From Sipunculus nudus (taxonomy: Eukaryota > Annelida > Sipuncula > Golfingiida > Sipunculidae), in the NCBI GenBank assembly GCA_026874595.1, contig CM049310.1:55371058-55435057 (forward strand): a stretch of DNA of 64,000 nt, read 5' to 3'. The notes under the pieces are model-generated. The model ran no database searches and was not told where the DNA came from. It was given only the letters and a program-made list of their open reading frames with translations. Positions 48,501 through 60,318 of this stretch are shown here, piece after piece. The translations under genes and the position numbers were made by a program. Every line of letters begins with the position of its first letter. Position 1 is the stretch's first letter.

Positions 48501-49489
48501 ACAACTATTCGAGAATGATCTTTAAAAAATTCTGTTTATTCTGAACCATTGATGTATGCCCTTTATATTCCCCTACTCCTTAAAGGCCCGTGAACTGCCC
48601 CCGCAAACAGATAGACTGTGACAACTCTGTGTATGCATGGTTTCCTTTTTTTAACCATACTGACCTTACAGTTAATGAGACTGGTAACACGTTAATACTA
48701 AAGGAGATGGGCTCTGTAATGTAAATGACTAATCGCATCACTAATAATATACGGCGCCATGTTCAGCTGTTATGCACAAGAATTTGTTATGATCACTATG
48801 TAATTATTTTAAGGTTTATGTGCTTACATCTTTGAAAAGTTATAAATTGCAAGATCTTGTTCAGACACCATAATAAGTCAATAAAATCAGCCTTATAAAT
48901 CTAAAAAATATTTACAAAAATTACATTATAATCTTTATGCTATATTTATGTTAACTCTCACATTTAAATATTGGAATGATTCTGATATGGATTGATAATA
49001 ACATATATTTATATTACAAGATTTTGTTCACTTTGTCATGTCTTTATGTCAACTTAAGTCTAACGAGTATTCACTTTATCCAGTGCCCTGTATGTATATA
49101 TGTGGTACTTTATCCAAATATCTCAAGAAATGAACGATTGCCTGTCTCCTTATTTAACAAAACAATGATTAAAGTTCTGCATTGCCGAAAGATGGATTTT
49201 TAGAAACTTTACAATAGATATATCAGCACTTTCTTTACAAATAATTTGATTTGCAGGCTGGCATGCTCGCTAATGTAGAATTTTCCCACATATAATATAA
49301 AACAACACAGGAATTTAAGTTATAAATCACCAAATGGCCAAAAGGTCCGTCCAAATTTAAAATGATTACCAATTATATGCCAAAACAGTATACCACCTGT
49401 CAGAGCATGGGGTGTGCGCTTTACTAAAGATGAGTTGTGGGCTAAACAACTTCACCGATGTTTAACTACCGGAGACCCTAACTACTGAC

Positions 49490-49635
49490 TAAGTGACTTA
49501 CCTACGAGCCATAGTGGTGAGGCCTACACCCTAGGACCCTATTAAAGCTAGATAAGTTATAATATTCCCTCTCTGACCTACTGGCTGTGATTTATCATCC
49601 GGGCATTAATGGATGAGTCCACTTGTAGTGTAAGG
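49490..49635 (+). repeat. Dispersed 140-bp repeat, copy 2
   Basis: It starts TAAGTGACTTACCTACGAGC and ends ATGAGTCCACTTGTAGTG just before a poly-G run. It is about 85% identical by eye to 45440-45578. The 4-kb spacing in direct orientation could suggest terminal repeats, but no coding sequence lies between, so I treat it as interspersed. Confidence 0.85.
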
Positions 49636-50317
49636 GGGGGGGGGGGGGGGGAGGGGGGTTTATCTATTTAGATTACATCCTACAAGGACAAGCGGCTGTA
49701 TTTATTTCTCCTATGTAACATCTTTAAATCACCTGAAGTCTGGGCCTCTTTGGGACAACTTAAAAAAAAAATCTTGGTATTTACTTTTATTTACCTAAGA
49801 GTTTGTTTCTTCAGTCAAACAAGGCAAAGAAAATGGGGGCATAATGTGTATCTGCTTTTCCATCTGTCCTGGCCCGAATGCAGTGAAACCCCCCAAAAAG
49901 ACCTCCCAGCAGACGCAAACATCCATTTGGAGAACATGTTTTTGATAGGCCACAGATTAAAAAAAAACTTGACGGATACTGTCAATTTTACTGGTGAATA
50001 TGCCTAACAAGCTTACAAATCAAAAAATGGACTGTTTTTAATGCTCCACTACATAATGAAGAGACTCAACCAGAGTAAGCCATACCATTCACTACTCAAC
50101 CTCAGGTCATGTGGATGGAGAGAACCACGTGACCTGTCAACCACTAGAGGCTAGGGTCAGAGATCAAAGTAGACTGTTTCTTTCTACAAGGTCATTATTG
50201 TCTATAATGCAAAAAAGGAAAAATAAAAAAAATTGAGGTATTTCAATAAAAAAAATACCTGAGCTGATATTTAATTGAAAAATAGCCATGCACGTATTAT
50301 TTACACTCTGTAGACTG

Positions 50318-50736
50318 TAGCCGTGACAAACACGACTCAGTTAGGACCCCCTACTGAGTCGTGAAACAAGCCAAATGGAGAACCGCCCTGCAAGTCCACG
50401 CCACGCTTTGATATAACCTTATCTCCGCATACAGTCAGCAGGCAGACCGCAGGCAGAAATCTCCCATACATGCAGAACAATATACGAATATATTGGGTTG
50501 TAACAGAATATTTCACACACATGGTAGGTATCATTGGAGAGATAAGAAACTTATCAAATGGTCTAGTGGGTTTATTTGAAGTGACACGATACTTTTAAGC
50601 AATGAGGCGTTGTAAAAAATGACGAAAATATTTGCATCCTCATGGGGCTTTATGATGCGATCCTCAGAGTTAGATGTCCAGGCACTCTGGCAAGCCAGTA
50701 AGCTGGCCATAATGTCAGAGGGCCGATCTGGCGCTA
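50318..50736 (-). mobile_element. MULE-type MITE, family A, copy 2 (inverted)
   Basis: Exactly 419 bp, TAGCCGTGACAAACACG to GATCTGGCGCTA on the plus strand. It is flanked by a perfect 9-bp duplication TGTAGACTG (50309-50317 and 50737-50745). It is the reverse complement of 3685-4103 with about 95% identity by eye. The subterminal hairpin is here a 10-bp perfect stem, CACGACTCAG (50331-50340) with CTGAGTCGTG (50354-50363). Confidence 0.93.
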
Positions 50737-50745
50737 TGTAGACTG

Positions 50746-51389
50746 TTGACGAGGGGCAGGACCAGCCATGGATAATCGTATTTTTTGCTGATCATAATCT
50801 GGTTTAGATTAGGAAAGGGTTTATAAATAACCATTTTTTCGTAAATATAAAACGCTCATTCATTGATATATTATCAATATTATCAGATAAAGATCTTAAA
50901 TAATCTCATAATAACAAATGCAGAATTTTTCTACAAATATTGGTGAAAACCATATGTTAAAGCCTTTTTCTGTCCCTCCTGTTTTCGAAATCCACTGGCA
51001 TTGACATTGTGTGAACGATAATTCAAATATAAACAATGATTCCAGTTGTTTCAATCGGATTGACAACAACCCTTACACTTAAACTGAAAGAAAAAAATAC
51101 AAGGCATGTGGTATCCAAAGTAACATGGAATGATATATATAACATGTCAATATATCAAACAAAATAAATAACCGTTTATTATCTTATAACAATATAGCTA
51201 ACGTGTAATTATTGGTTTACTCTATCCTTGTGTTTCGCTAAAATTGTGTCGGAAATCTGACGTTTGAAGAGAATGTTATTTCATATAATCTTCGACCTGA
51301 AGAACAAGTCATTTGCCTCCAGCTGCTAGTTTGAGGCAATAGCTGCACTGTTTAAATATATTAGAAGGTGTACTATGTGTTCACATGTT
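50746..51389. other. No gene seen
   Basis: AT-rich unassigned sequence between two MITEs. Confidence 0.5.
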
Positions 51390-51397
51390 ACATCTTC

Positions 51398-51600
51398 CAG
51401 TAGCATCAATTTTTCTTCCAGGGTGGGGGATGACTCGCCGACACACCGACACATACATATATACTATATAAATATATACCTTTTTTGTGCCTGTATGACA
51501 TTTCAAATATATATATACTTAATCACATTTCAAATATATTTCAGTATAATATTTCACAGTAAACTCATAAATGGAGCCTGCCTTTATTCTATTCAAAACA

Positions 51601-51667
<67 letters not shown>

Positions 51668-51771
51668 ATTCTCTTAAAAGTGGGGGAGGCATGATAACAT
51701 TGACCATTCCCCCTTGCACAAAAGTACGGGGGGGGGGATTATACCCCCATCCCCCTATATTGACGCCCCTT
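51398..51771. mobile_element. hAT-type MITE, copy 2
   Basis: A 374-bp relative of 29454-29846. It starts CAGTAGCATCAATTTTTC, ends ATATTGACGCCCCTT and is flanked by a perfect 8-bp duplication ACATCTTC (51390-51397, 51772-51779). It shares the internal block AATATTTCACAGTAAACTCA and the G and C runs near the ends, and carries an (AT)n core at 51601-51664. No transposase. The open frames at 51375-51915 are repeat artefacts. Confidence 0.92.
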
Positions 51772-51779
51772 ACATCTTC

Positions 51780-53056
51780 TAATGTATACACACATAGTAG
51801 GCGGGCCACCTTATTTTATTTTTATACAGTGACAGGTTTCAGAATCAGTTGGCTATTGAACCGTGCCATACATTTCTCTTGCCTTGGATTAATATATTCC
51901 CCTTCAAAGTGTTAATATACTAAATTAAAATAAATATTAATTTTCTGAGAGTTAAGTCTGCATTAATGTCTTGTTGAAAACTATGTATCGAAAAAAAATG
52001 ATAATTTGCCCGTCTTTTGATAACTAGCTCTACAGTCATGTTTCATAAGTTACCAGTAAGTAAATTATTGAATATTAGATTGAAAACTAAGTGATAACAA
52101 GAGTTTTAATATGATATTGGCCATTTCTGTTATCTAATTCCCGTTTTTTCATCTGTTGTTGTTGTCAGTCTTTGTCAAACCTGTAGAGTATTTAGGATTA
52201 TAATGCGCTCTATAACTATTGACGCAAAGCTAGATTTTCTTCAAATTTTTAACACCTGTTGCTTATGCCATGTTCTCAGGAGAATTTTAAAAAATGGATG
52301 ACCTTTATCTTGATCTACAAGGTCAAATGAGCAAAATTATAGTTCACCATCTTAGAGATTGAACGTGATAACTTCTATTTTGTCTTCAAAGTTGATAGAT
52401 AAAATGTTTCAAGCAGGTTCTCATTGTAGTTCGAAAACTGCTGATCTTGACTTTGATCTTACTTTTAACCATGATATCATTCAGTCTGCACATGTGTGAC
52501 CCATGACTTACAGAAGAACCCTGTCCAATGTGGTGTCAGAAGGTCAAAGGTCAAGATATCTCAATATGGCTTTCAGATTATAAAATTCCTGTTTTGAATG
52601 TTTAGCTAAAGGCCTACTGTCCAGCTGAGCCTCATGTCTCATGGGTCACTCGTTATTACTAACTTTGTGACTGAAAGAAAAGATGCTTAAATGTTTGATA
52701 TATCTGTAACAACAGTCTATGCTTGGGAAATATCTGTTAATTTTCATATACATCATGCATCAGTGCATGCAACATCGGGCCAGCATGGTCTCAAGCTAAC
52801 GTAAACTGGTCGTATTCGATTTCCGGTTGTCGCAATACTGTAATACACTAATTCCTTGATATTACATTCCTCCTTTCCTTTAAGATAATATTTATTATAA
52901 CCATAAATAAAGTGTAGCAAGCATACTATGATAATGTTAATGAATAATGTTATATTGTTGGAATAAAATACTGAATCGGATTAGCCATATATTCTTTTAA
53001 TTTTTTTAAATATATTAATGAAACAAATTATGTTTCTGGTACAATATTAACATTCT
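51780..53056. other. No gene seen; degenerate repeat of the 26.5-kb type at 52240-52640
   Basis: The phrases TGACCTTTATCTTGATCTAC, AAGGTCAAATGAG and CTTGACTTTGATC recall the degenerate 140-bp tandem family at 26460-27310. The rest is AT-rich and unassigned. Confidence 0.5.
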
Positions 53057-53059
53057 TTA

Positions 53060-53368
53060 GGCCAAACAAAATTAAAGGTATGGTTCTCAGGCACCGCCCG
53101 CGTCAATTTTAACCCCCGCATCAAACATTTTTATTTTGATTTTTATCTTTCAAGAAGATAAAATGAGACAATTTTGATACGATTGCCTTTGTTTTGTAGT
53201 GCTTTTAACTGTTTAGCAAAAAAAAAAGCCTGTTATTCACATGCTTTTCCCTGATCATATGTTATTTTTTCGAAACATACAAAAAAGGTAAAAAATAAAA
53301 TACCGCCCGCCCGCAGTGATTTATGAAAAAAAGTGCCTGAGAACCATACCCTTTTATTTTTTTTGGCC
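53060..53368. mobile_element. PIF/Harbinger-type MITE
   Basis: A 309-bp element with inverted ends of about 35 bp: GGCCAAACAAAATTAAAGG then TATGGTTCTCAGGCAC on the left, and the inverse on the right. It is flanked by TTA on both sides (53057-53059 and 53369-53371). A 3-bp TTA/TAA target duplication with GGCC-type ends is characteristic of PIF/Harbinger. CGCCCG-rich patches lie just inside both ends. Confidence 0.85.
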
Positions 53369-53439
53369 TTAGGTTTATATATATATAAATATTTGTATAT
53401 GATATAAGGGCAACGATCCGCCTACTACCTTTCACTCGA

Positions 53440-55960
53440 TCACTGAATATGTATATCATCCACTGAAGCTCTGCTTCGGTTTCAGTTTGCACCGAGTCCT
53501 TGGACCACAAAGTCTTTAAGATACGCTAGCTGTTTGAGATCTCTTTCTGAAGACGCAAATCTGTTACGGCTCAGCTACTTTTTCTATGGTTTCAGCGTTG
53601 CATGACTCTGCTTGGTCATTTTGATTATATCTTTGTGGAGTTGATGCTGTCTCTTCCGTCGCGTTCGCTAAGATGGTCTCACGCCAGTGATATTCTGGTT
53701 CTGTGCTTGTTGTCAAATCCGATGCATTTCCCACGATGGAATTAGCCAGATTTAATGGCTCGAGTCACGATATATTCCTCGCCCATCTTATATCCTTCTT
53801 GCTGCGACATACGCTCTTTCACAGCGCTTTACCCATAGGTCAACTACCTATATCGGAAGCGCTGTTTGTTATGACCTTGTATCCTGAATATCTACACCAG
53901 AGGGGAGCACTGTATTTTGGTCAAATCAGATGAGACCCTGTTCTGGAAGCAAAACGGTTTACCAGCCAAGCGAGGAATACACGAAGCCAATGTAGTACAT
54001 TTCGTTTTGAGTGACAGCTCATCGCCCCAGCGACCGTTTGAACAGGCCACAGGCTCAGCGAGAATTGCCCCGCACGTTGTTTCTGGGCGGATCCTGATGC
54101 CTGTCGAGTGTTTGTTGACTTGCATTTGGTTGGTTGATAGTCACATCAGCAGTTTTTTAAGCTATCAGGCCCATGTGCACCACCTTGTGTTTAAATGCAT
54201 CACAAACGGTCAAAGTAGTCAGCGGGAAAATCAGTAGCTTCTTTAGAAGCGCAAGATTTCCGCTGCCTCGGGAGCGCAGCTGCAACACTGGAACCATCAA
54301 TTCTGTAGATGATATAAAATGAAGGCTTTCACGCTGTTGATCATTTGTTCTTCTTGGTTTGTCGGAGTAATACATAATCTCCTACCAATAAATTGTGAGG
54401 TTTTGTATTGCGATTTTCACTGTTCTTCTTTATCTTTTGCTTGTATTCTTTATCATTTCTGTTGATAATGTAAGCTCTTTCTGGTGCTGGATTTTGTTGT
54501 GAGGAGTTACCCAGTTTTGTCCTGACTGTCCTGCTCATGAGAGCTTCGTATGGTGTTACAACTGTGACGTTGACCTGTAAGCAGTCAGCATGTTTTGCAA
54601 TTTTTCATAGCGTACATGTTTTGTCAGTTTTTAAATTGACAGATCTGCTCATTTTTGTTCAAAACTTTTATGAAGCTCTCTGCTTCACCATTTTACCGTG
54701 CATGAATTGGTGTCACTCTTTGGTGTGTGAATCCATCTTTTTGTGCAAACTCTGCAAACATTTGGGAATGAAAGGGTGGTCAATTGTCTGATTCTAGTAC
54801 TTGTGTTGTCCCGTGTGTTGCAAATATTTTTTTCAACTTTTCAACAGTTTATGTCGCTGATGTCGTGTATACAAATTCCAGTTCAGGATACCTGGTTCTT
54901 TTATCAACAACTACTAAATTGTAATTTGTCCATCCGGGTATCGTCCACCAAAATCTACTGATACTACTTCCCATGCTTTCTCTGGGATCTCTGTTACTTT
55001 GACTGGTTCTCGTCTGTGTGATTTAGTTGTCACCTGGCAGTCAAAGCATTGACCTATAATCTGTTCGGTCATCCTATTCATTTCCAGAAACCAGTATCGC
55101 GATCTTAGCATCTGCTTGGTCTTAGTCATACCAAGGTGACCCATTTCATGGGCTGTTTTTATAATCTTTCTTTGCAGTTTGACAGAAACGACAATTTGAT
55201 GTGATCTGGAGATCAGTCCTTCGGCAATATACAGTTCATGTCTTATAGAGTAAAATGGCTAAACGTCCAGATCAGTGCGGCGTCTCTCCCAATCTCCAGT
55301 AAGAATTGTATCTCTCAATTTACAGAATTGTTCATCTTGTCTTGTTTCCTCTTTGATGTGGCCTAGTACCACTGAATGTTCTGCTTGTATAATGTGCTTG
55401 ATGACTTTCTCTTTGTCGCCATTACCAGTTATTGGTTATGGGTGTCTTGACAAAACAATCAAGAGGATCTGCCTCGTCCTTTCCTGGTTCGTAGATCAGT
55501 TCATAGTCAATATCTTGTATATCCATTACCAACTTCTCGATTTGGGGTGGCAGTTTTGCTGTTGCTTTGTTAAATAGTGTGAGTAGTGGCTTATGCTCGG
55601 TGATAATGGTAAAACTGGGTGCTCCCAGTAAATACATCCTGAATCTGTCTTTGGCCACTAATAAAATGGCCAGTGCATCCTTTCTGTTGGACTGTATCTT
55701 TGCTCAGTTTCTGTGAGTGTTCTACTATAATAAAATACCCTGGTTGAAATCCTTTGTCGGTTTTCTGGAATAGCCCTGCTGCTAGACCTTCACTCAAACT
55801 TGCTTCAGTTCTCAGGATAATAGGTTAAGTGGGGTCAAAGTATGCTATTGTGTTTTCACTCGTTACACAGTCTTTCAGTTAAAATTTGAGCATTCTTAGT
55901 ATACTTCGGCCAGACGTGTGAGATACAACTCTCTCATTAGTCTGATTTGAGTTTCTTAAT
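53440..55960 (-). pseudogene. Ty3/Gypsy retrotransposon pol remnant
   Basis: On the minus strand, RT-linked RNase H words lie at 55797-55430: EGLAAGLFQKTDKGFQP, DRFRMYLLGAPSF, TEHKPLLTLFNK and YELIYEPGKDEADPL. The integrase zinc-binding and core region lies at 55144-54560. It has GHLGMTKTKQMLRSRYW, CFDCQ, VVSVDFGG (first Asp), an ESDN motif (second Asp) and GEAESF (catalytic Glu). The integrase C-terminal part (54538-54341) has MSRTVRTK and NRNTKPHNLLVGDYVLLRQ. A decayed tail continues to about 53440. Stops and shifts occur throughout. No RT YxDD and no LTR were recognised, so the copy is truncated at both ends. Confidence 0.88.
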
Positions 55961-56155
55961 TTAGGTTCACTTTGTCTCTCACAACAGATAGATTTGTGCC
56001 TTGGGGGCCACTCTGCTGTCTATTCCGTGCCCTTGTCGAACCCCCTCCGCCCCAACCTCCTTCGTATCCACGTAGGGCCTGTCAGTTAAAAAAAACCGGG
56101 GCTCCACAACGGATTATTATCCATTATTACCAGGTTTCCCCAGCTTACTGATAAG
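55961..56155. other. Unassigned junction
   Basis: Possibly the upstream edge of the Gypsy remnant. It contains a C-rich stretch and no clear motif. Confidence 0.35.
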
Positions 56156-56243
56156 ATTCATTGTTGAATTGTCCGGTGGGGTGTTGCAAGGAATGTGACG
56201 GAAACGGATTCTGCTTTTGTGAAAACAAAGTCCCTATGGTTAT
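56156..56243 (+). other. Possible cysteine-rich exon fragment
   Basis: A short plus-strand frame encodes LNCPVGCCKECDGNGFCFC, with Cys spaced C-x3-CC-x2-C-x6-C-x-C, as in secreted cysteine-rich modules. It lies 1.5 kb upstream of exon B on the same strand. An AG at 56154-56155 would give the phase 1 used by this gene. The acceptor has no good polypyrimidine tract and no donor is evident before the hAT-like element begins at 56244. It may be a relic exon or chance. Confidence 0.25.
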
Positions 56244-57483
56244 TAGAGATGCGTACTGGGGACCGGACAACCTCTTGGTCCAGGGAGAGAGCGGCCCAGT
56301 CCAGGTCCGGTCCAGGTATGGGGGTTCCGGTGAGCGGTCCGGTCCGGTCCATTTATTAAATACATGTCATAATTATAAAATAAGCATTAAAATTATCGAA
56401 TAGTCGTATTTCTGATAGTTTGATCACTTTAATAGAAACTGTTAAAACGCATGTTAAGAAATAATATGCATTAGTATTTAAGTCCTAGTTGTTTCAAGAA
56501 TTACCCCGCATATGATACAAATGCATACTATAAATTCAGTACAGTCAATGTTAAATACAGTTTTATGATATGATGAAACAATAAATGCACTGAAGACGCT
56601 GTATATACATTCTCATGCATATGTTCTCCCCGTTTTACTCTCAGGCCTTCTGTGTCACTCCTGAATAATATCATCACACTATAATAGCTTAAACACACAA
56701 AATATGCCTTCCCCATTTTAAAGGGGCCTAATCACTTATCTGACCTTTATAAACTAAAGGTAATCCCTTGAAGCTTTTATAAAAATAGGCCAGAAAAAGT
56801 GAATATCACCGCACACAGGTTGCTTGTTTTGTTTAAATAAACTTGCTTATAATATTTGGGGGCCCGCTAAAATAAAACAAATTCAACAAGGGCATCTGGC
56901 AGCAAGTCTGATAAGCCAGAGCTTTGTAAATGGCGTTTTACAACAAATGACCTTTCTATCTCCGCATATACGCAACCTACCACCTTAGGTTACAAGTTTT
57001 TCCCGTTTGTTAACATTGCTGTGTTTACAAAAATGTTGTTGATAAACAAGTTCATACATACTTTGCGAAGGCATTATAAGCACTTGTTACAACCAAAATT
57101 ACCCTTAAATCAGTAATAAATACACATAGGAAGCCAGAAATACAGATTCTTTCTCAAAAGGTGGGTGATCGGGCACCTTTAAGCATTTCACTGTGTGACA
57201 GGAAACTCTAGACTGACGGGTTGAAACAAACTGTCTGCCCGTAGTTTTATTGTGGTTAAGGAGTCTTCTTTGAGAAATCAACTTCATAACAGAAACACAT
57301 TGTCAATAATAAGGGTTTGGTTATCAGTTGAAGCTCATCAAATTAAACTTATCAATATCTATATTTAGAAAGGGTTGGCCGGACGGGTTCCGTCCAAGGA
57401 TGAGCGGTCCGGTATTTTGTGTAGGCGGCCCGATCAAATCCAGCCAAAAATTACGGACCGGACCAGTCCGGTCCTCACCTCTG
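56244..57483. mobile_element. Probable hAT-like element with GGTCCGG-rich ends
   Basis: The left end TAGAGATGCGTACTGGGGAC and the right end, which in reverse complement starts CAGAGGTGAGGACCGGAC, are similar. Both are followed by stretches dense in GGTCCGG/CCGGACC (56258-56352 and 57370-57475). The middle is AT-rich with no transposase. TAGAGATG/CAGAGGTG ends fit hAT, but I found no 8-bp duplication. The element may be a diverged non-autonomous copy. Confidence 0.5.
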
Positions 57484-57746
57484 GCGGTGCCAACCTGACA
57501 AATGAACTTTGCATCCTTTTTTTTTTTTTGCCATATCACGGTCACCTATCAAACAAGAAATCTCAAGGTTTATCATTTAAGTGGCATTTGACAACATATG
57601 CAGCACGGTTAAAGTCTGCTTATGAGTAATAATAATTGTTTGTTTGTGTATTTCATTTCTGCCATAACATAATAATAATAAGAATAAGAATAATTATTAT
57701 TATTATGATTATTATAACTTTTTCTATTTTTTATTTTGTTGGCCAG
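57484..57746. other. End of the intron before exon B
   Basis: It includes an AT-rich TAATAATAAT stretch (57668-57715) and a poly-T-rich polypyrimidine tract leading to the TTGGCCAG acceptor. Confidence 0.5.
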
Positions 57747-58112
57747 ATCTCACAGAGGATTACATTAAAAAAGCTAACATCACGTTTGCTGAGCGATTTT
57801 TAAAAATCAGCTCCCCCACTCGGCTAAGAAGAGGCCGACCGAATCATGACAGGACGTTGTTCAAGCACCGGGTAACCAGTAGCGTCGAATTCGGCTTTTG
57901 CGTGATGTACTATAACGAAAACATTAATGATACGAGTGTTGACTCTGAAAGCTGGTCCTACGGCATTCCTACAAAGGCCAGTAGATACACAGCTGGAAAC
58001 AATGAACATGGCACAACTAATTCGGGGCCAAAATATGACATATTATGGCCTCCTGGAAAATATTGTACCCTCAAGTTAGAGAAGATGCCTTGTCCTCTCT
58101 CGCTGACTGAAG
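57747..58112 (+). CDS. ApeC-domain protein, exon B
   Basis: A 366-nt exon, acceptor TTTTGTTGGCCAG and donor GTAAGT, phase 1 at both ends, no internal stop. It encodes about 122 residues starting (D)LTEDYIKKANITFAERFLK. Landmarks are EFGFCVMYY (second Cys), then ILWPPGKYCTLKLEKMPCPL (third and fourth Cys). WP-x-G-x-YC...CP is the central ApeC signature. The segment between the first and second cysteine (about 55 residues, with a basic RLRRGRPNHDR patch) is long and variable, as usual between ApeC families. GC content is above that of the flanks. The product is expected to be a secreted recognition protein; no signal peptide is encoded here. Confidence 0.85.
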
Positions 58113-58127
58113 GTAAGTAAATGATAA

Positions 58128-58169
<42 letters not shown>

Positions 58170-59945
58170 TTGTTTATTTGCCGCCCGTTTATCCGCAAAA
58201 CTCGGCCTTTTGTCAACAATTCACGAATTCCTGATTTCTTTTTTTTTTTTTTATTTATCTTTTTTTCGCCGACACCCTCCATGATCCACCATCCTTGCCT
58301 ATCGCCAACTTTTTCTCGATCCCAAAATCGGCGAATAAACGGGAGTAGATTGTATAGTATTTCATAATATAGTATTCCATAAGCCAGAACTTCATAAACT
58401 GTATAAAACATAAATGATCTGTATGCATAATACAGTGTGATTAAGGAAAAATGAATAATGCTGCATTCGTTAACTTGATTATATTGTAAATACGAGTAGG
58501 CAAGTGTAAAGTAGCGTTGGACACGTCGTCCCAGTGGTATTTACCCCTGGCGTACTGGGATTTGCTGCAGTAACAGCTTTTTTCCCACTTGGAGACCTTA
58601 ACCTTTTTTTGCGGCAATAACCAGAGTTGGGTCCAAATACAATCAAAGTAATCTATAACAAATACAATTACTTTTAAAAGCAATCAGTTACCATAACAAT
58701 TACTATTTTCAGAAAATCAATCAAAACAATAAATTATTACAGTAATCGCTATTAGCGTTACAATTGTTTTGTTCTAAAAGGCCTTCAATATTCTGAAAAT
58801 AACAGCAACTCGGTTAGAGATCGGTGTAAGCTCTTCACTTTTTGGCAGTCTCAACAAAAAAAAATGAATTCAGTTTATAAAATGAATTCAATTTAAATTT
58901 AAATAAATAAAACTTGAAATTTTTCAGAAACTGCATAATTACTTTCATCGACATTTTGTTTCATCTATAGGTCCTAATCACATTTTGATATGTGGTTCGT
59001 AAGCACTGGAAATATATTTATAAAAGCCAAAAGAAATTGTGTAACAATCCCAACTCGATTGTTGCAATACAGGTCAAAGTGCCCACCAAAGCAAAGTTGC
59101 CTCCAATTAAGTGGCACCTGAGTTAATCCAGGCAGTGTAAATTTACACCCCATTAGGAAACTAACAGTTTCATCTTAAATACTAGTGAATGATAATGGTT
59201 TCGATTTCTGTTTCTCCAAAATAGTAAAGAATCCCAAAAAGAACATTATGGTGATCAAGGTTACCTCAAACCTGAGCTCGGTTGTCTCATAGATGTTACC
59301 CTTTAACCTTATACTAGACAATTTGTCTTCAAACAGCCAATGAACGGCGACAAAGACATAGTATATCTTGCACCTTGCGTAGTTTTATTAAAAATTATTA
59401 AAAGGAACCTATTCATATACCAGGCATGATAAATTTACATAAAGTACAGTATTTTATCCTTCAAATATATTTTAACTGCCAATATTACGTACTGAAACTG
59501 TTTGTTCACTCCTGTAAATAAGGGAAAATAAACTTGCACCGATCACATTCAGTCGTGCAGACCATATCCATAGTGCGCGCACACCACCTGGTGGCTATAC
59601 CACGCAACTTCACATATAAAGATTTTTTTTTCAGTCTTCAAACCAGTGTTTCCTATGTGTTTCTACTTTCAGTCTTCTTCTGCTTGTTTAGGAGCTACCA
59701 CGCCTGTCAAGGATCACACCTCTGGTCACACAGTTTTGTAATATGTTAAACAGACACATATTACATATTACTATAACACAGTTTTTGGCAGGTGAATTTA
59801 ACAGTCCATGTAACGATGTTGCTATTTCAGATAACCCCCTCTTCAGATTAACGACGGTAACTTAGATTAGCAGGAGTAATGACAACATCCAGAGGGTAAA
59901 TATTTAAATGACCATAATTCCCAAAGGTAACGAAAGCAGCATTTA

Positions 59946-60002
<57 letters not shown>

Positions 60003-60136
60003 AGTTATTATTTTATCTTTTCTATATGTGTCGATTAGTAATTAATACAAGTTAAATACGCAGAGAAGTTACGCCGTTTAAATGATAAATGTAGATATAT
60101 GAACTGGTAACTCTTCCATTTACTGTTTATCTACAG
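58113..60136 (+). other. Intron between exons B and C
   Basis: It holds (AT)n runs at 58129-58167 and 59946-60000. A patch near 58619-58780 starts CAGAGTTGGGTCCAAATACA and is rich in AATTACTTTTAAAAGCAATC, resembling a hAT-type repeat. Nothing else was recognised. Confidence 0.7.
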
Positions 60137-60318
60137 GGTCCCTAAATTTGAGTGTTTCTGTCCAGACAAGTGGAGACCCACGACCGGATGTCCAGAACAT
60201 GACTTCCGGTGGTAGCACGTGGCGTTTCTGCTGCTCGACGTGGCAGTCAGCCGAGATCAGACTGGCCTTCAACGGGTCGTTCTATTTATATCCGTACAAA
60301 AGCTCAAATTGTCCAGTG
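60137..60318 (+). CDS. ApeC-domain protein, exon C
   Basis: A 182-nt exon with acceptor TTTATCTACAG, entering in phase 1 and leaving in phase 0 at a GTCAGT donor. It encodes about 61 residues, including TWRFCCSTWQSAEIRLAFN (fifth and sixth Cys), then GSFYLYPYKSSNCPV (seventh Cys). F(Y)CC followed by I.L....FYL...S..C is the third conserved block of ApeC, corresponding to FCCR...I.LP...F.L in better-known members. No internal stop. If the intron is retained, the frame stops within about 20 bases. Confidence 0.87.

Larger units (their letters stand above)
44941..50308. other. No gene seen; AT-rich with one duplicated 140-bp repeat
   Basis: No exon or transposon protein is recognisable. There is a poly-G near 49636-49652, a perfect hairpin CGAGTGC-TTT-GCACTCG at about 48134-48150 and a TATAAAAG at about 48231. 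Open frames of 60-96 codons (45153-45443, 48976-49203, 49750-50007) have no motif. Confidence 0.45.

Noticed and set aside
45440-49635. LTR pair of a retrotransposon
   Set aside because: The repeats are only about 140 bp, lack TG...CA ends and a target duplication, and enclose no gag/pol sequence.
54537-55577. Plus-strand open frames at 54537-54961 and 55275-55577
   Set aside because: They are antisense shadows of the Gypsy integrase and RNase H on the minus strand.
56244-57483. Assigning a firm superfamily to the GGTCCGG-rich element
   Set aside because: Ends look hAT-like, but no 8-bp duplication was found, so only a tentative call is given.
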